Positions 6,941 to 15,609 of a stretch of 55,657 nt of DNA are shown piece by piece. The notes below the pieces were generated by a model. The model had not been told where the DNA came from. It saw only the letters and a list, made by a program, of their open reading frames with translations, and searched no databases. Source of the DNA: an uncultured Oscillospiraceae bacterium (GTDB lineage: Bacteria; Bacillota; Clostridia; Oscillospirales; Oscillospiraceae); the NCBI GenBank assembly GCA_947626345.1, contig CANQSF010000015.1, positions 1 to 55,657 of the forward strand, written 5' to 3'. The position numbers and the translations under genes were made by a program. Position 1 is the stretch's first letter, and each line of letters begins with the position of its first letter.

Positions 6941-9409
6941 GTGCCGATGGAGCCCCGCGCCGCAGCGGCCACGGTCCGTGTGGCCGTGGCCGACGTCACC
7001 TACTGGGTGGACCGGCCCTATACCTATGCCGTGCCGGCGCATCTGGCAGACCGCGTCCGGCCGGGGGTCCGTGTGGCCGTCCCCTTCGGCGGCAGCCGCC
7101 CCCGGGAGGGCGTGGTGCTGGCCCAGGGCGGTGACGAGAGCCGCCGGCTGAAGTCCGTGCTGGACGTGCTGGACGAGGAGCCCCTGCTCACCGATACCCA
7201 GCTCCGGCTGGCCATGTGGATGCATGAGCGCTTTTTCTGCACGGTGATGGACGCCGTGCGCGCCATGCTCCCGGCGGGGCTGTGGTACCGGGTCTGGCCC
7301 GTCTACCGGCTGGCGGACGGGGTGGACGCCGATGCCGCCTATGCCGCCGCCGGCGCCTCCCGGGCGGAGAGGCTGGTCCTGGACGCGGTCATCGGCCATG
7401 GCGGCCACTGTGAGCTGGCGGACATCGAGGCGGTCTTTTCCGAGAAGAACCCCGGCCCGGCGCTGTCGAGCCTGGTAAAAAAGGGCGTTCTCCTGGCCGA
7501 GGCGGGCTCCGCCCGGCGGACGGGGGACAAGACGATCTTACAGGCATCTCTGGCCGTATCCCCGGAGGAGGCCCGGGCGAAGGCGGAGAAAAACAGCCGC
7601 GCCGTCCGCCAGGCGGCGGTGCTGCGCGTCCTGGCGGATATGGGCAACGCCAGCGTGGCAGATCTGTGCTACTTTACCGGCGCCGGCCGGGTGACGGTCA
7701 AGCGCCTGGAGCAGATGGGCCTTCTCACCCTGTCCCGGCGGGAGATCTATCGCCGGCCGGAGTTCGACCAGGGCCGGAAAAAACCGCTGCCGGAATTGAA
7801 CGAGGAGCAGCGCGCCGCCTTCGAGGGCCTGCTGGCCCTGGCGGACGGAGAGAGCGCCCAGGCGTCGCTGCTGTTCGGCGTCACAGGCTCCGGCAAGACC
7901 ACCATATACATCCACCTGATCGCGGAGATGCTCCGCCGGGGCAAGAGCGCCATTTTTCTGGTGCCCGAGATCGCCCTGACGCCCCAGATGCTCCGGACAT
8001 TTTCCTCCCACTTTGGGGACAGCATCGCGGTGCTGCACTCATCCCTGTCCATGGGAGAGCGGTACGACGAGTGGAAACGCATCCGCGCCGGAGACGCCCG
8101 GGTGGTCATCGGCACCCGCAGCGCCGTGTTTGCGCCGGTGACCGATCTGGGTATCATTATCATGGACGAGGAGCAGGAAGACACCTATAAGTCCGAGACC
8201 ACGCCACGATACCACGCGCGGGACGTGGCGAAGTTCCTCTGCGCCCGCGCCAACGCGGCGCTGGTGCTGGGCAGCGCCACCCCCGACGTGTGCTCCCGGT
8301 ATTACGCCGAGACCGGCCGTTATCACTATTTTTCCCTGCCGCACCGCTATAACGCCATGCACCTGCCCCAGGTGCAGGTGGTGGATATGAAGCGGGAGCT
8401 GCAGGCGGGAAACGGCGGGACCATCTCTTCCGTGCTGCGGCAGGAGCTGGCGGAGAACATAGCCAGAGGCGAGCAGTCCATCCTGTTCATCAACCGCCGA
8501 GGCGCCAACAAGCTGGTGACCTGCGGCGTCTGCGGGTATACCTATAAATGCCCAAACTGCACCGCGGCGCTCACCTATCACAGCGTGGGCAACCGTCTGA
8601 TGTGCCACTACTGCGGCCACATGCGCCGTCTGGACCCTGTCTGTCCCCAATGCGGCGGGAAGCTGACCTTCATCGGCGCTGGGACCCAGAAGGTGGTCCA
8701 GGAGCTGGAGGAGATATTCCCGGACACGCCGGTGCTGCGGATGGACACGGACGCGGTGGCCCCGGTGGGCAGCCATCGGGCGCTGTTCGAGCAGTTCCGG
8801 GTCCAGCGCATCCCGATCCTGGTGGGCACCCAGATGGTCACCAAGGGCCTCAACTTTGAAAACGTGACCCTGGTGGGCGTGCTCAGCGCCGACCAGAGCC
8901 TGTACGCCAGCGATTACCGGGCGGGGGAGCGGACGTTCTCCCTCATCACCCAGGTCATCGGCCGCAGCGGCCGGTTCGAGAAGCCGGGCCGGGCCGTCAT
9001 TCAGACCTTCACGCCAGAAAATCAGATCATCCTCCGGGCCGCCCGGCAGGATTACGACGGCTTTTATACCGATGAGATCGGCCTGCGCAGAGTGACGGGA
9101 ACGCCGCCCTTCGCGGAGCTGTTCGTGCTCACCGCCTCCGGCGCCGACGAGGACAGCGTGCTCCGGTGCTGCCAGTTCATCCGGCAGCAGCTGTGCGCCA
9201 TGACAGCGGGCATGCCGCAGGTCCGGGTGCTGGGACCGGCGCCGCTTCCGGTGGCAAAGGTGAGCAATTCCTGGCGCTACCGGGTGACGGTGAGCTGCGC
9301 GGGATCGAGAGAGATCCGTGCGGCGGTGGGGCAGATGCTGCTGCTGGCAAACGACGGAAAGAGATTCAAGGGCGTGAGCGTTTATGCGGATCTCGCCCCG
9401 TCCGAATAG
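6941..9409 (+). CDS. priA: Primosomal replication restart helicase PriA
   Basis: PriA binds abandoned replication forks and reloads the replisome. The 822-residue protein has the N-terminal 3'-end-binding domain (VAVADVTYWVDRPYTYAVP), Walker A GVTGSGKTT at about 314-322, Walker B IIMDEEQEDTY near 407, and two zinc clusters of eight cysteines (CGVCGYTYKCPNC and CHYCGHMRRLDPVCPQCG) between about 528 and 565, then helicase motifs IV-VI (GTQMVTKGLNFENV, QVIGRSGR). The start may be the GTG at 6941 or the ATG at 6947. DEEQED replaces the usual DEEH, as in other Clostridia I recall. Confidence 0.96.
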   Translation: MPMEPRAAAATVRVAVADVTYWVDRPYTYAVPAHLADRVRPGVRVAVPFGGSRPREGVVLAQGGDESRRLKSVLDVLDEEPLLTDTQLRLAMWMHERFFCTVMDAVRAMLPAGLWYRVWPVYRLADGVDADAAYAAAGASRAERLVLDAVIGHGGHCELADIEAVFSEKNPGPALSSLVKKGVLLAEAGSARRTGDKTILQASLAVSPEEARAKAEKNSRAVRQAAVLRVLADMGNASVADLCYFTGAGRVTVKRLEQMGLLTLSRREIYRRPEFDQGRKKPLPELNEEQRAAFEGLLALADGESAQASLLFGVTGSGKTTIYIHLIAEMLRRGKSAIFLVPEIALTPQMLRTFSSHFGDSIAVLHSSLSMGERYDEWKRIRAGDARVVIGTRSAVFAPVTDLGIIIMDEEQEDTYKSETTPRYHARDVAKFLCARANAALVLGSATPDVCSRYYAETGRYHYFSLPHRYNAMHLPQVQVVDMKRELQAGNGGTISSVLRQELAENIARGEQSILFINRRGANKLVTCGVCGYTYKCPNCTAALTYHSVGNRLMCHYCGHMRRLDPVCPQCGGKLTFIGAGTQKVVQELEEIFPDTPVLRMDTDAVAPVGSHRALFEQFRVQRIPILVGTQMVTKGLNFENVTLVGVLSADQSLYASDYRAGERTFSLITQVIGRSGRFEKPGRAVIQTFTPENQIILRAARQDYDGFYTDEIGLRRVTGTPPFAELFVLTASGADEDSVLRCCQFIRQQLCAMTAGMPQVRVLGPAPLPVAKVSNSWRYRVTVSCAGSREIRAAVGQMLLLANDGKRFKGVSVYADLAPSE

Positions 9410-9426
9410 AGACTAGGAGAGTGAAT

Positions 9427-9939
9427 ATGGCTCTGCGCAATATCCTGAAAGAGGGGGACGAGACGCTTTCCAAGCGCTGCCGCCCCGTGACCGAGTTCAA
9501 CGACCGGCTCCATACGCTGCTGGACGACATGGCCGAGACCATGCTGAACGCCGAGGGCGTGGGCCTGGCGGCGCCCCAGGTGGGCGTACTGCGCCGGGCG
9601 GTGGTGGTGCTGGAGACGAACGTGCCCGAGGGGGAGGACGACCGGGTGATCGAGCTGGTGAATCCTCAGATCCTGGAAGCAGACGGCGAACAGGAGGACC
9701 CGGAGGGCTGCCTGTCCGTGCCCGGCTCCTATGGGCTGGTGAAGCGGCCCTACCACGTGAAGGTCCGCGCCCAGGACAGGAACGGTCAGACCATCGAGCT
9801 GGAAGGGGAGGGGCTGACCGCCCGGGCCTTCTGCCACGAGATCGACCATCTGGACGGACATCTGTTCACGGAGCTGTGCGACCACATCCTCTCCGACGAG
9901 GAGCTGCAGGCATACTACGACAAAAAGGAGCGTCAATGA
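9427..9939 (+). CDS. def: Peptide deformylase
   Basis: Removes the formyl group from the N-terminal methionine of new proteins. The three metal/catalytic motifs are intact: GVGLAAPQ (about 44-51), EGCLSVPG (93-100, Cys ligand) and HEIDHLDG (137-144, two His ligands and the catalytic Glu). The frame is open far upstream, into priA, but AGGAGA at 9415-9420 and the family's typical MALRNILKEGDETL start fix the ATG at 9427, giving 170 residues. It overlaps fmt by four bases, the classical def-fmt pair. Confidence 0.96.
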   Translation: MALRNILKEGDETLSKRCRPVTEFNDRLHTLLDDMAETMLNAEGVGLAAPQVGVLRRAVVVLETNVPEGEDDRVIELVNPQILEADGEQEDPEGCLSVPGSYGLVKRPYHVKVRAQDRNGQTIELEGEGLTARAFCHEIDHLDGHLFTELCDHILSDEELQAYYDKKERQ

Positions 9940-10853
9940 GGATCGTTTTCATGGGCACTCCCGACTTTGCGGCGTGCTCGCTGCAGGGGCTGCTGGACGC
10001 GGGCTATGATGTGGCGGGCGTGTTCTGCCAGCCGGACAAGCCCCGGGACCGGGGCCATAAGCTGGCGCCCTGCGCCGTGAAGCAGACGGCCCAAGCGGCG
10101 GGACTGCCGGTCTATCAGCCGGAAAAGCTACGGGACGGCACAGCCCTTGCGACCCTCCGCGCCCTGGCGCCGGAGCTCATCGCCGTGGTGGCCTACGGCC
10201 GCATCCTGCCGGACGACATCCTGGCGCTGCCCCGATACGGCTGCGTCAACGTCCACGGCTCGCTGCTGCCCAAATACCGGGGCAGCGCCCCCATTCAGCG
10301 GGCGGTGCTGGCCGGGGAGGCGATCACCGGCGTGAGCACCATGTATCTCAGCTCCGGCATGGACGAGGGGGACGTGATTTACACGGCGGAGACCGCCATC
10401 GGCGAGACGGAGACCAGCGGGGAGCTGTTCGACCGGCTGGCGCCCATGGGGGCGGAGCTGCTGGTGCGCACTGTGCGCGCCATCGAGGCGGGCACAGCGC
10501 CCCGCATGCCCCAGGACCACAGCCAGGCCACCTACGCGCCGCCGCTTTCCAGGGAGGAGTCGCCCATCGACTGGTCCCTGCCGGCCCGGATGGTGCTCAA
10601 GCATATCTACGGCATGCAGCCATGGCCCTGCGCCACGGCGCGCCTGGGCGGCACGGACTTCAAGGTCTTCGCAGCCGCCTATACCTATCGCCCCACCAGC
10701 AAGGCCCCGGGCACGGTGCTCGCCGCCGGTAAGGCCGGCATCGAGGTGGCCTGCGGCGGGGGAGAGAGCATCCTCATCACCGAGCTGCAGGCGTCCGGCG
10801 GCAAACGCATGACGGCAGGGGCCTATCTGCTGGGCCACCCCATGGAGCTCTGA
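9936..10853 (+). CDS. fmt: Methionyl-tRNA formyltransferase
   Basis: Transfers a formyl group from 10-formyl-tetrahydrofolate to Met-tRNA(fMet). The 305-residue protein begins MRIVFMGTPDFAACSL, carries CVNVHGSLLPKYRGSAPIQRA (the Asn-His-Asp active site and SLLP folate signature), and ends in the C-terminal tRNA-binding beta-barrel. The ATG at 9936 overlaps the def stop and has AAGGAG eight bases upstream; an earlier in-frame ATG at 9876 lies inside def and is not used. Together with def it forms the N-formyl cycle. Confidence 0.96.
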   Translation: MRIVFMGTPDFAACSLQGLLDAGYDVAGVFCQPDKPRDRGHKLAPCAVKQTAQAAGLPVYQPEKLRDGTALATLRALAPELIAVVAYGRILPDDILALPRYGCVNVHGSLLPKYRGSAPIQRAVLAGEAITGVSTMYLSSGMDEGDVIYTAETAIGETETSGELFDRLAPMGAELLVRTVRAIEAGTAPRMPQDHSQATYAPPLSREESPIDWSLPARMVLKHIYGMQPWPCATARLGGTDFKVFAAAYTYRPTSKAPGTVLAAGKAGIEVACGGGESILITELQASGGKRMTAGAYLLGHPMEL

Positions 10854-10854
10854 C

Positions 10855-12102
10855 ATGCCGCGGAAGACAGCTCTGGAGGCGCTGGAGAGGTTCCGGCGCG
10901 ACTCCGCCTGGAGCCGGCAGGTGATGGAGAGCCTGACGAGGAAGAACCGGCTCTCCGACCGGGATGGGGCGCTGGCGGGGCGGATGTTCTACGGTGTGCT
11001 GCAGAACATGGCCCTGTGCGATCACCATATCGCTTGTTATGCGCGGGGAAAGCTGGAGCCCAAGGTCCAGGATATCCTGCGCTTGGGCGTTTACCAGCTG
11101 GTCTGGATGGACCGCATCCCGCCCCGGGCGGCGGTGAATGAGACGGTGGAGCTGTGCCGCTCCCTGGGCTATGGCCGCGCGTCGGGATTAGTGAACGCGG
11201 TCCTCCGCCGCATCGCGGAGGAGAAAGACGCTCTTCCCCCGGTGCCAGGGGAGGGCACGGCGTCATACCTGTCGGTGCGGTACAGCCACCCCCAGTGGCT
11301 GGTAAAGGAGCTGATCGCCCTGCGGGGCTACGAGGGCGCGGAGGCGGTGCTGCAGGCCGACAACCAGGAGCCGCCGGTCTATGTCCAGCCCAACACCTGC
11401 CGCGTCACCGCAGACGAGCTGGCCCGTCAGCTTGCCCTGCGGAGGACTGACGCAGGGCTCGTTCTGGACAGGATAGGGGACATCACCCGGCTGGAGGCGT
11501 TTCAAAAAGGCCTCTTCTACGTCCAGGACCCGGCGGCCCACGAGGCCGTCCTGGCCGCGGAGCTCACGCCGGGGATGCGGGTGCTGGACGCCTGCGCCGC
11601 CCCGGGTGGCAAGAGCTTTGCCGCTGCCATCGCCATGGGGAACAGGGGCTCCGTGACGGCCCGGGACATCTTGGCGAAAAAGCTGGCGCTGGTGGCCGCA
11701 GGCGCGGAGCGGATGGGCCTGGACTGCATCCGGTGCGAGCCCGGCGACGCGCGGGACATCTCCGGCGGGGACTACGACGCCGTGTTCGCGGATGTGCCCT
11801 GCAGCGGCCTGGGCGTCATCCGCAAGAAGCCGGATATCCGCTATCGCCCCCAGGAGGACCTGGCAGATCTTCCCGAGCTGCAGCTGGAGCTGCTGGAGGC
11901 CGCCGCCACGGCGGTGCGGCCCGGCGGCCGGCTGATATACTCCACCTGTACATGGCGGCAGTCGGAGAACGGGGCGGTGACGGAGCGGTTCCTGACCGCT
12001 CACCCAGATTTTACCAGGACCCGGGAGCGGACCTTCTGGCCGGACCGGGACGGAACGGACGGGTTCTATCTATGTCGGATGGATCGAGCAGACCGGATAT
12101 AA
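10855..12102 (+). CDS. rsmB: 16S rRNA m5C967 methyltransferase RsmB
   Basis: The 415-residue protein has an N-terminal NusB-like RNA-binding domain (about 1-135) and a C-terminal SAM-dependent methyltransferase: LDACAAPGGKSF is the SAM loop, DVPCSGLGVIRKKPDIRY holds the first catalytic Cys in the PC dipeptide, and IYSTCTWRQSENG holds the second in TC. It methylates C5 of a 16S rRNA cytosine. It starts one base after the fmt stop. The rlmN gene begins inside its last 31 bases. The order def-fmt-rsmB-rlmN is typical of Firmicutes. Confidence 0.95.
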   Translation: MPRKTALEALERFRRDSAWSRQVMESLTRKNRLSDRDGALAGRMFYGVLQNMALCDHHIACYARGKLEPKVQDILRLGVYQLVWMDRIPPRAAVNETVELCRSLGYGRASGLVNAVLRRIAEEKDALPPVPGEGTASYLSVRYSHPQWLVKELIALRGYEGAEAVLQADNQEPPVYVQPNTCRVTADELARQLALRRTDAGLVLDRIGDITRLEAFQKGLFYVQDPAAHEAVLAAELTPGMRVLDACAAPGGKSFAAAIAMGNRGSVTARDILAKKLALVAAGAERMGLDCIRCEPGDARDISGGDYDAVFADVPCSGLGVIRKKPDIRYRPQEDLADLPELQLELLEAAATAVRPGGRLIYSTCTWRQSENGAVTERFLTAHPDFTRTRERTFWPDRDGTDGFYLCRMDRADRI

Positions 12103-13118
12103 AGGCCATGACCCTGCCGGAGCTGTCCGCCGCCTTTCAGGCGATGGGCCTGCCCGGGTACAGAACAGAGCAGGTGTTTCGCTGGCTGGGACGGGGCGCT
12201 GGCTCCTTTGAGGAGATGACGGACCTTTCCAAGCAACTGCGCGCGCAGCTGTCAGAGGCCTTCCGTCTGACGGCGCTGGTCCGGCTCCGGCGGCAGATAT
12301 CGAAGCTGGACGGCACGGAGAAGTTCCTCTGGGCTCTGCCGGACGGGGAGAGCGTAGAGACGGTATTGATGCGCTATAAGCACGGCAATACGGTCTGCAT
12401 CTCCTCCCAGGTGGGCTGCCGGATGGGCTGCGCCTTCTGCGCCAGCACTATCGGCGGCAAGGTGCGGGATCTGACGGCGGCGGAGATGCTGGACGAGGTG
12501 ATCCGCACAGGCGTGGAGGCCGGGTGCCGCGTGGACGGCATCGTGCTCATGGGCATCGGCGAGCCGCTGGATAATTTTGACAACGTGGTCCGTTTTCTCA
12601 CTTTGGTGAACGACCCCGACGGGGCCAACATCGGCATGCGACACATCTCTCTGTCCACCTGCGGACTCGTGGACGCGATTGACAAACTGGCCGCTCTTCG
12701 TTTACAATTGACCTTGTCTGTTTCTCTGCACGCGCCGGACGACGAGACTCGCTCCCGGCTCATGCCGGTGAACGCCCGGTACGGGGTGGACCAGGTATAT
12801 GCCGCCTGCGAGCGGTATTTCAGGACCACCGGCCGGCGGGTATCCTATGAATACGCCCTGGTCCGGGACGTGAACGACACGCCCTGGCATGCCCGGGAGC
12901 TGGTGCGCCGGCTGCGGGGAACAGGCTCCCATGTGAATCTGATCCGGCTGAACTATGTGTCCGAGCGGGGCCTTATGCCCTCCAGCGAGGACACGGTCCG
13001 CACATTTACCAAGATCCTTGTGGACGGCGGCGTCACTGCCACTGTCCGCCGAAGGCTGGGAAGCGACATCGACGCCGCCTGCGGCCAGCTGCGCCGGGGC
13101 GAGATGAGGAAGCTATGA
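12072..13118 (+). CDS. rlmN: Dual-specificity 23S/tRNA A2503-A37 methyltransferase RlmN
   Basis: A radical-SAM enzyme that methylates C2 of A2503 in 23S rRNA and A37 in some tRNAs. The 348-residue protein shows CRMGCAFCAST, the CxxxCxxC cluster-binding loop, and the downstream Cys in LSTCGLVDAID. I placed the start at the ATG at 12072 because PDIKAMTLPEL matches the family N-terminus; a later ATG at 12108 would cut this off. The start overlaps rsmB by 31 bases and has no clear Shine-Dalgarno, so expression probably depends on translational coupling. Confidence 0.93.
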   Translation: MSDGSSRPDIKAMTLPELSAAFQAMGLPGYRTEQVFRWLGRGAGSFEEMTDLSKQLRAQLSEAFRLTALVRLRRQISKLDGTEKFLWALPDGESVETVLMRYKHGNTVCISSQVGCRMGCAFCASTIGGKVRDLTAAEMLDEVIRTGVEAGCRVDGIVLMGIGEPLDNFDNVVRFLTLVNDPDGANIGMRHISLSTCGLVDAIDKLAALRLQLTLSVSLHAPDDETRSRLMPVNARYGVDQVYAACERYFRTTGRRVSYEYALVRDVNDTPWHARELVRRLRGTGSHVNLIRLNYVSERGLMPSSEDTVRTFTKILVDGGVTATVRRRLGSDIDAACGQLRRGEMRKL

Positions 13119-13855
13119 TCTACTTCGGACTGAGCGACAAGGGAAAATACCGGGCGGAGAATCAGGACTGCTTCGATATGTGCACCGCCGGCGGCGGCAT
13201 GCTGGCCGTGGTATGCGACGGCATGGGCGGCGTGGCCGGCGGCACCATGGCCAGCGAGCTGGCAGTGGCCCGATTCATCGCCTTTGCCCGGGCTGCTCTG
13301 GACGCGTCGGACGGAGACGACCCCGCAGATGTGCTGCGCCAGGCCACCGACGCGGCCAACCGGAAGGTATACCGCTTCGCCGGCGAGTCGGAGGAGTACG
13401 CCGGCATGGGGACCACCCTGGTGGCCGGCTACTGGCAGGGCGACACCGCCTTCTTCGTCAATGTGGGCGACAGCCGGGCATACCGCATCGCCAAGGACGG
13501 CATCGTCCAGCTCAGCCACGATCACTCCCTCGTCCAGCAGATGATCGACCGGGGAGAGATCACGCCGGCCCAGGGCCGGCACCATCCCCGCCGGAACATC
13601 ATCACCCGGGCGGTGGGCAGCGAGCGGTTCGTCACCTGCGATGAGACGAGCGTTCCCATACGGCCGGGAGACCGGTTCCTGCTGTGCTCCGACGGGCTGA
13701 CGAACACCGTGGAGGACGCGGAGCTGCACCGGGTGCTCCTGGCGGAGGAGGACCCGGAGAATGCCTGCCGGAAGCTGGTGGAGGAAGCCCTGGAGGGCGG
13801 CTCCAGAGACAATGTGACAGCCGTCGTGATCTATGCTGAGAAAGGAGGCGCCTGA
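13115..13855 (+). CDS. prpC: PP2C-type Ser/Thr phosphatase PrpC (Stp)
   Basis: Dephosphorylates targets of the partner kinase PrkC. The 246-residue single-domain protein shows PP2C motifs in order: SDKGKYRAENQDCF (Glu of the usual NED is Gln), VCDGMGGVAGG with a metal-binding Asp, GDSRAYR, LCSDGLTN and the final SRDNVTAVVI. It overlaps rlmN by four bases and precedes prkC by two, the conserved phosphatase-kinase-rsgA block of Firmicutes. All metal-binding aspartates that I can place are present. Confidence 0.95.
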   Translation: MIYFGLSDKGKYRAENQDCFDMCTAGGGMLAVVCDGMGGVAGGTMASELAVARFIAFARAALDASDGDDPADVLRQATDAANRKVYRFAGESEEYAGMGTTLVAGYWQGDTAFFVNVGDSRAYRIAKDGIVQLSHDHSLVQQMIDRGEITPAQGRHHPRRNIITRAVGSERFVTCDETSVPIRPGDRFLLCSDGLTNTVEDAELHRVLLAEEDPENACRKLVEEALEGGSRDNVTAVVIYAEKGGA

Positions 13856-13857
13856 CA

Positions 13858-15606
13858 ATGGAGAACAAAGTGAACTGGCGTCTCGGGAAGATACTGGACG
13901 GCCGCTATGAGATCCTGTCCGTGGTGGGCATGGGCGGCATGGCGGTGGTCTATCAGGCCTACGATCTGGAGCTGAAGCGGGATGTGGCCGTGAAAGTGCT
14001 GCGGGACGACGTGTCCATGGACGCGGAGAGCCGCAGGCAGTTCCGCACGGAGTATCAGGCCGTGGAAAAGCTGAACCATCCCAATATCCGGGCGGTCTAC
14101 GATGTGGTGGTGTCCGGCGACACGGAGTACATCGTGATGGAGTATGTGGATGGGATCAACCTGAAGCAGTATATGAAAAAGCAGGGCATCCTCTCCTGGC
14201 AGGAGGTGCTACATTTCTCCACCCAGATGGCCCGCGCACTGAGCCATGCCCACCACCGGGGCATCATCCACATGGACATCAAGCCCCAGAACATCATGCT
14301 GCCCAAGGACGGCACGGTGAAGATCGCCGATTTTGGCATCGCCCAGATGGACGAGGACGGCGCCGGCAGCTCGGACGAGGCGGTGGGCAGCATCCACTAT
14401 ATCTCGCCGGAGCAGGCGCGTGGCGAGACGGTGGATGCCCGCTCGGACATCTATTCTCTGGGCGTGGTGATGTATGAGATGCTCACCGGCACCCTCCCGT
14501 TCCACGGAAAGACCGTGGAGGAGGTGGCCATGCAGCACTTCTCCGTGGTCCCCGACATGCCCAGCGTGCTGAACGAAGCTGTGCCTCCGGAGCTGGAGGA
14601 GATCACCCTGCGGGCCATGCAGCCCGACCCCGACGACCGGTATCCCTCCGCCGACGAGATGCTGGCGGATCTGGAGGATTTCCGCCGGCTGCAGAGCGGC
14701 TCCGCCCAGGCGCAGACGCGGCAGGCAGTGCGGGACGAGGTCCACGTCATCACCAAAAACGTCCCCCGCATCAGCAAGGCCGGCGAGCTCTCCCGGGAGG
14801 GCTATGTCCGCAGGCGCTCCCGCGCCGCCAGCATCAGCATGCTCCTGGGCTTCACGCTGGTGGCGGCGTTCGCGCTGGGACTGTTCGTATTCGTGTGGAA
14901 TTATTGGCTGGAGGACATCTTCCGGGACGCGGAGCGGATCGACGTGGCGTCCTTTGTGGGCCTTACGGAGGGGGACGTGCTCAACAACGAGTCCTTCCTG
15001 GAGACCTATGACTTCGACGTGACCTACGTGCCCAACGCCAATTACGAAAAGGGCATGATCATGGAGCAGGACCCGCAGGCCGGCGCCAGCCGGATGATCT
15101 CTACCGACGGCATCCAGGTGAAGCTGACCATCAGCTCAGGCGTGGAGATGGAGACCATCCCGGATTCGATCGTCAACGCGTCCTATTCCACCGCCCAGAT
15201 GCAGCTGAAGGAGAAGGGACTGAACGTGATCCTCACCTGGGAGGAATCCTCCTCTGTGACGAAGGATTACGTGATCACCTCCGACCCCGCGCCGGGCGCC
15301 ACCATCCCCAGCGGGAGCACCGTGACCCTTTCGGTCAGCGCCGGTCCCGCGGCCACCTATACCGACGTGCCGGATCTGGTGGGCCTGAGCAAGCAGGACG
15401 CGCTGCTGGCCCTGCAGCACAAGGGCCTCGTCTGCGGTGAGACAGAGATCTATTACACCAGCTCCTCCGCCGAGGAGTCCGGAAAAGTCATGTGGCAGAA
15501 CTATGCCCCCGGCACCCAGATCGTCATGGGCACGCCGGTGTACCTGCAGATCGGCACGGGCCCGTCCATGAACCAGGGCCCGGCCGGCGCGGAAGGTCAG
15601 GGCTGA
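13858..15606 (+). CDS. prkC: PASTA-domain Ser/Thr protein kinase PrkC
   Basis: A transmembrane eukaryote-like kinase that senses muropeptides or lipid II and controls growth, division and, in spores, germination. The 582 residues have a kinase domain (GMGGMA loop at 24-29, catalytic Lys 46, DFG 158-160), a juxtamembrane linker, one membrane helix at about 323-349, and three extracellular PASTA repeats up to the end. The catalytic loop reads HMDIKPQN at 138-145, so the Arg of the usual HRD is Met; Asp 140, Lys 142 and Asn 145 remain. The start has AAAGGAGG 9-12 bases upstream. Confidence 0.96.
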   Translation: MENKVNWRLGKILDGRYEILSVVGMGGMAVVYQAYDLELKRDVAVKVLRDDVSMDAESRRQFRTEYQAVEKLNHPNIRAVYDVVVSGDTEYIVMEYVDGINLKQYMKKQGILSWQEVLHFSTQMARALSHAHHRGIIHMDIKPQNIMLPKDGTVKIADFGIAQMDEDGAGSSDEAVGSIHYISPEQARGETVDARSDIYSLGVVMYEMLTGTLPFHGKTVEEVAMQHFSVVPDMPSVLNEAVPPELEEITLRAMQPDPDDRYPSADEMLADLEDFRRLQSGSAQAQTRQAVRDEVHVITKNVPRISKAGELSREGYVRRRSRAASISMLLGFTLVAAFALGLFVFVWNYWLEDIFRDAERIDVASFVGLTEGDVLNNESFLETYDFDVTYVPNANYEKGMIMEQDPQAGASRMISTDGIQVKLTISSGVEMETIPDSIVNASYSTAQMQLKEKGLNVILTWEESSSVTKDYVITSDPAPGATIPSGSTVTLSVSAGPAATYTDVPDLVGLSKQDALLALQHKGLVCGETEIYYTSSSAEESGKVMWQNYAPGTQIVMGTPVYLQIGTGPSMNQGPAGAEGQG

Positions 15607-15609
15607 CGG

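Noticed and set aside
9166..9427. Longer deformylase with an N-terminal extension into priA
   Set aside because: The extension overlaps priA in another frame, and the ATG at 9427 has AGGAGA and the normal family N-terminus.
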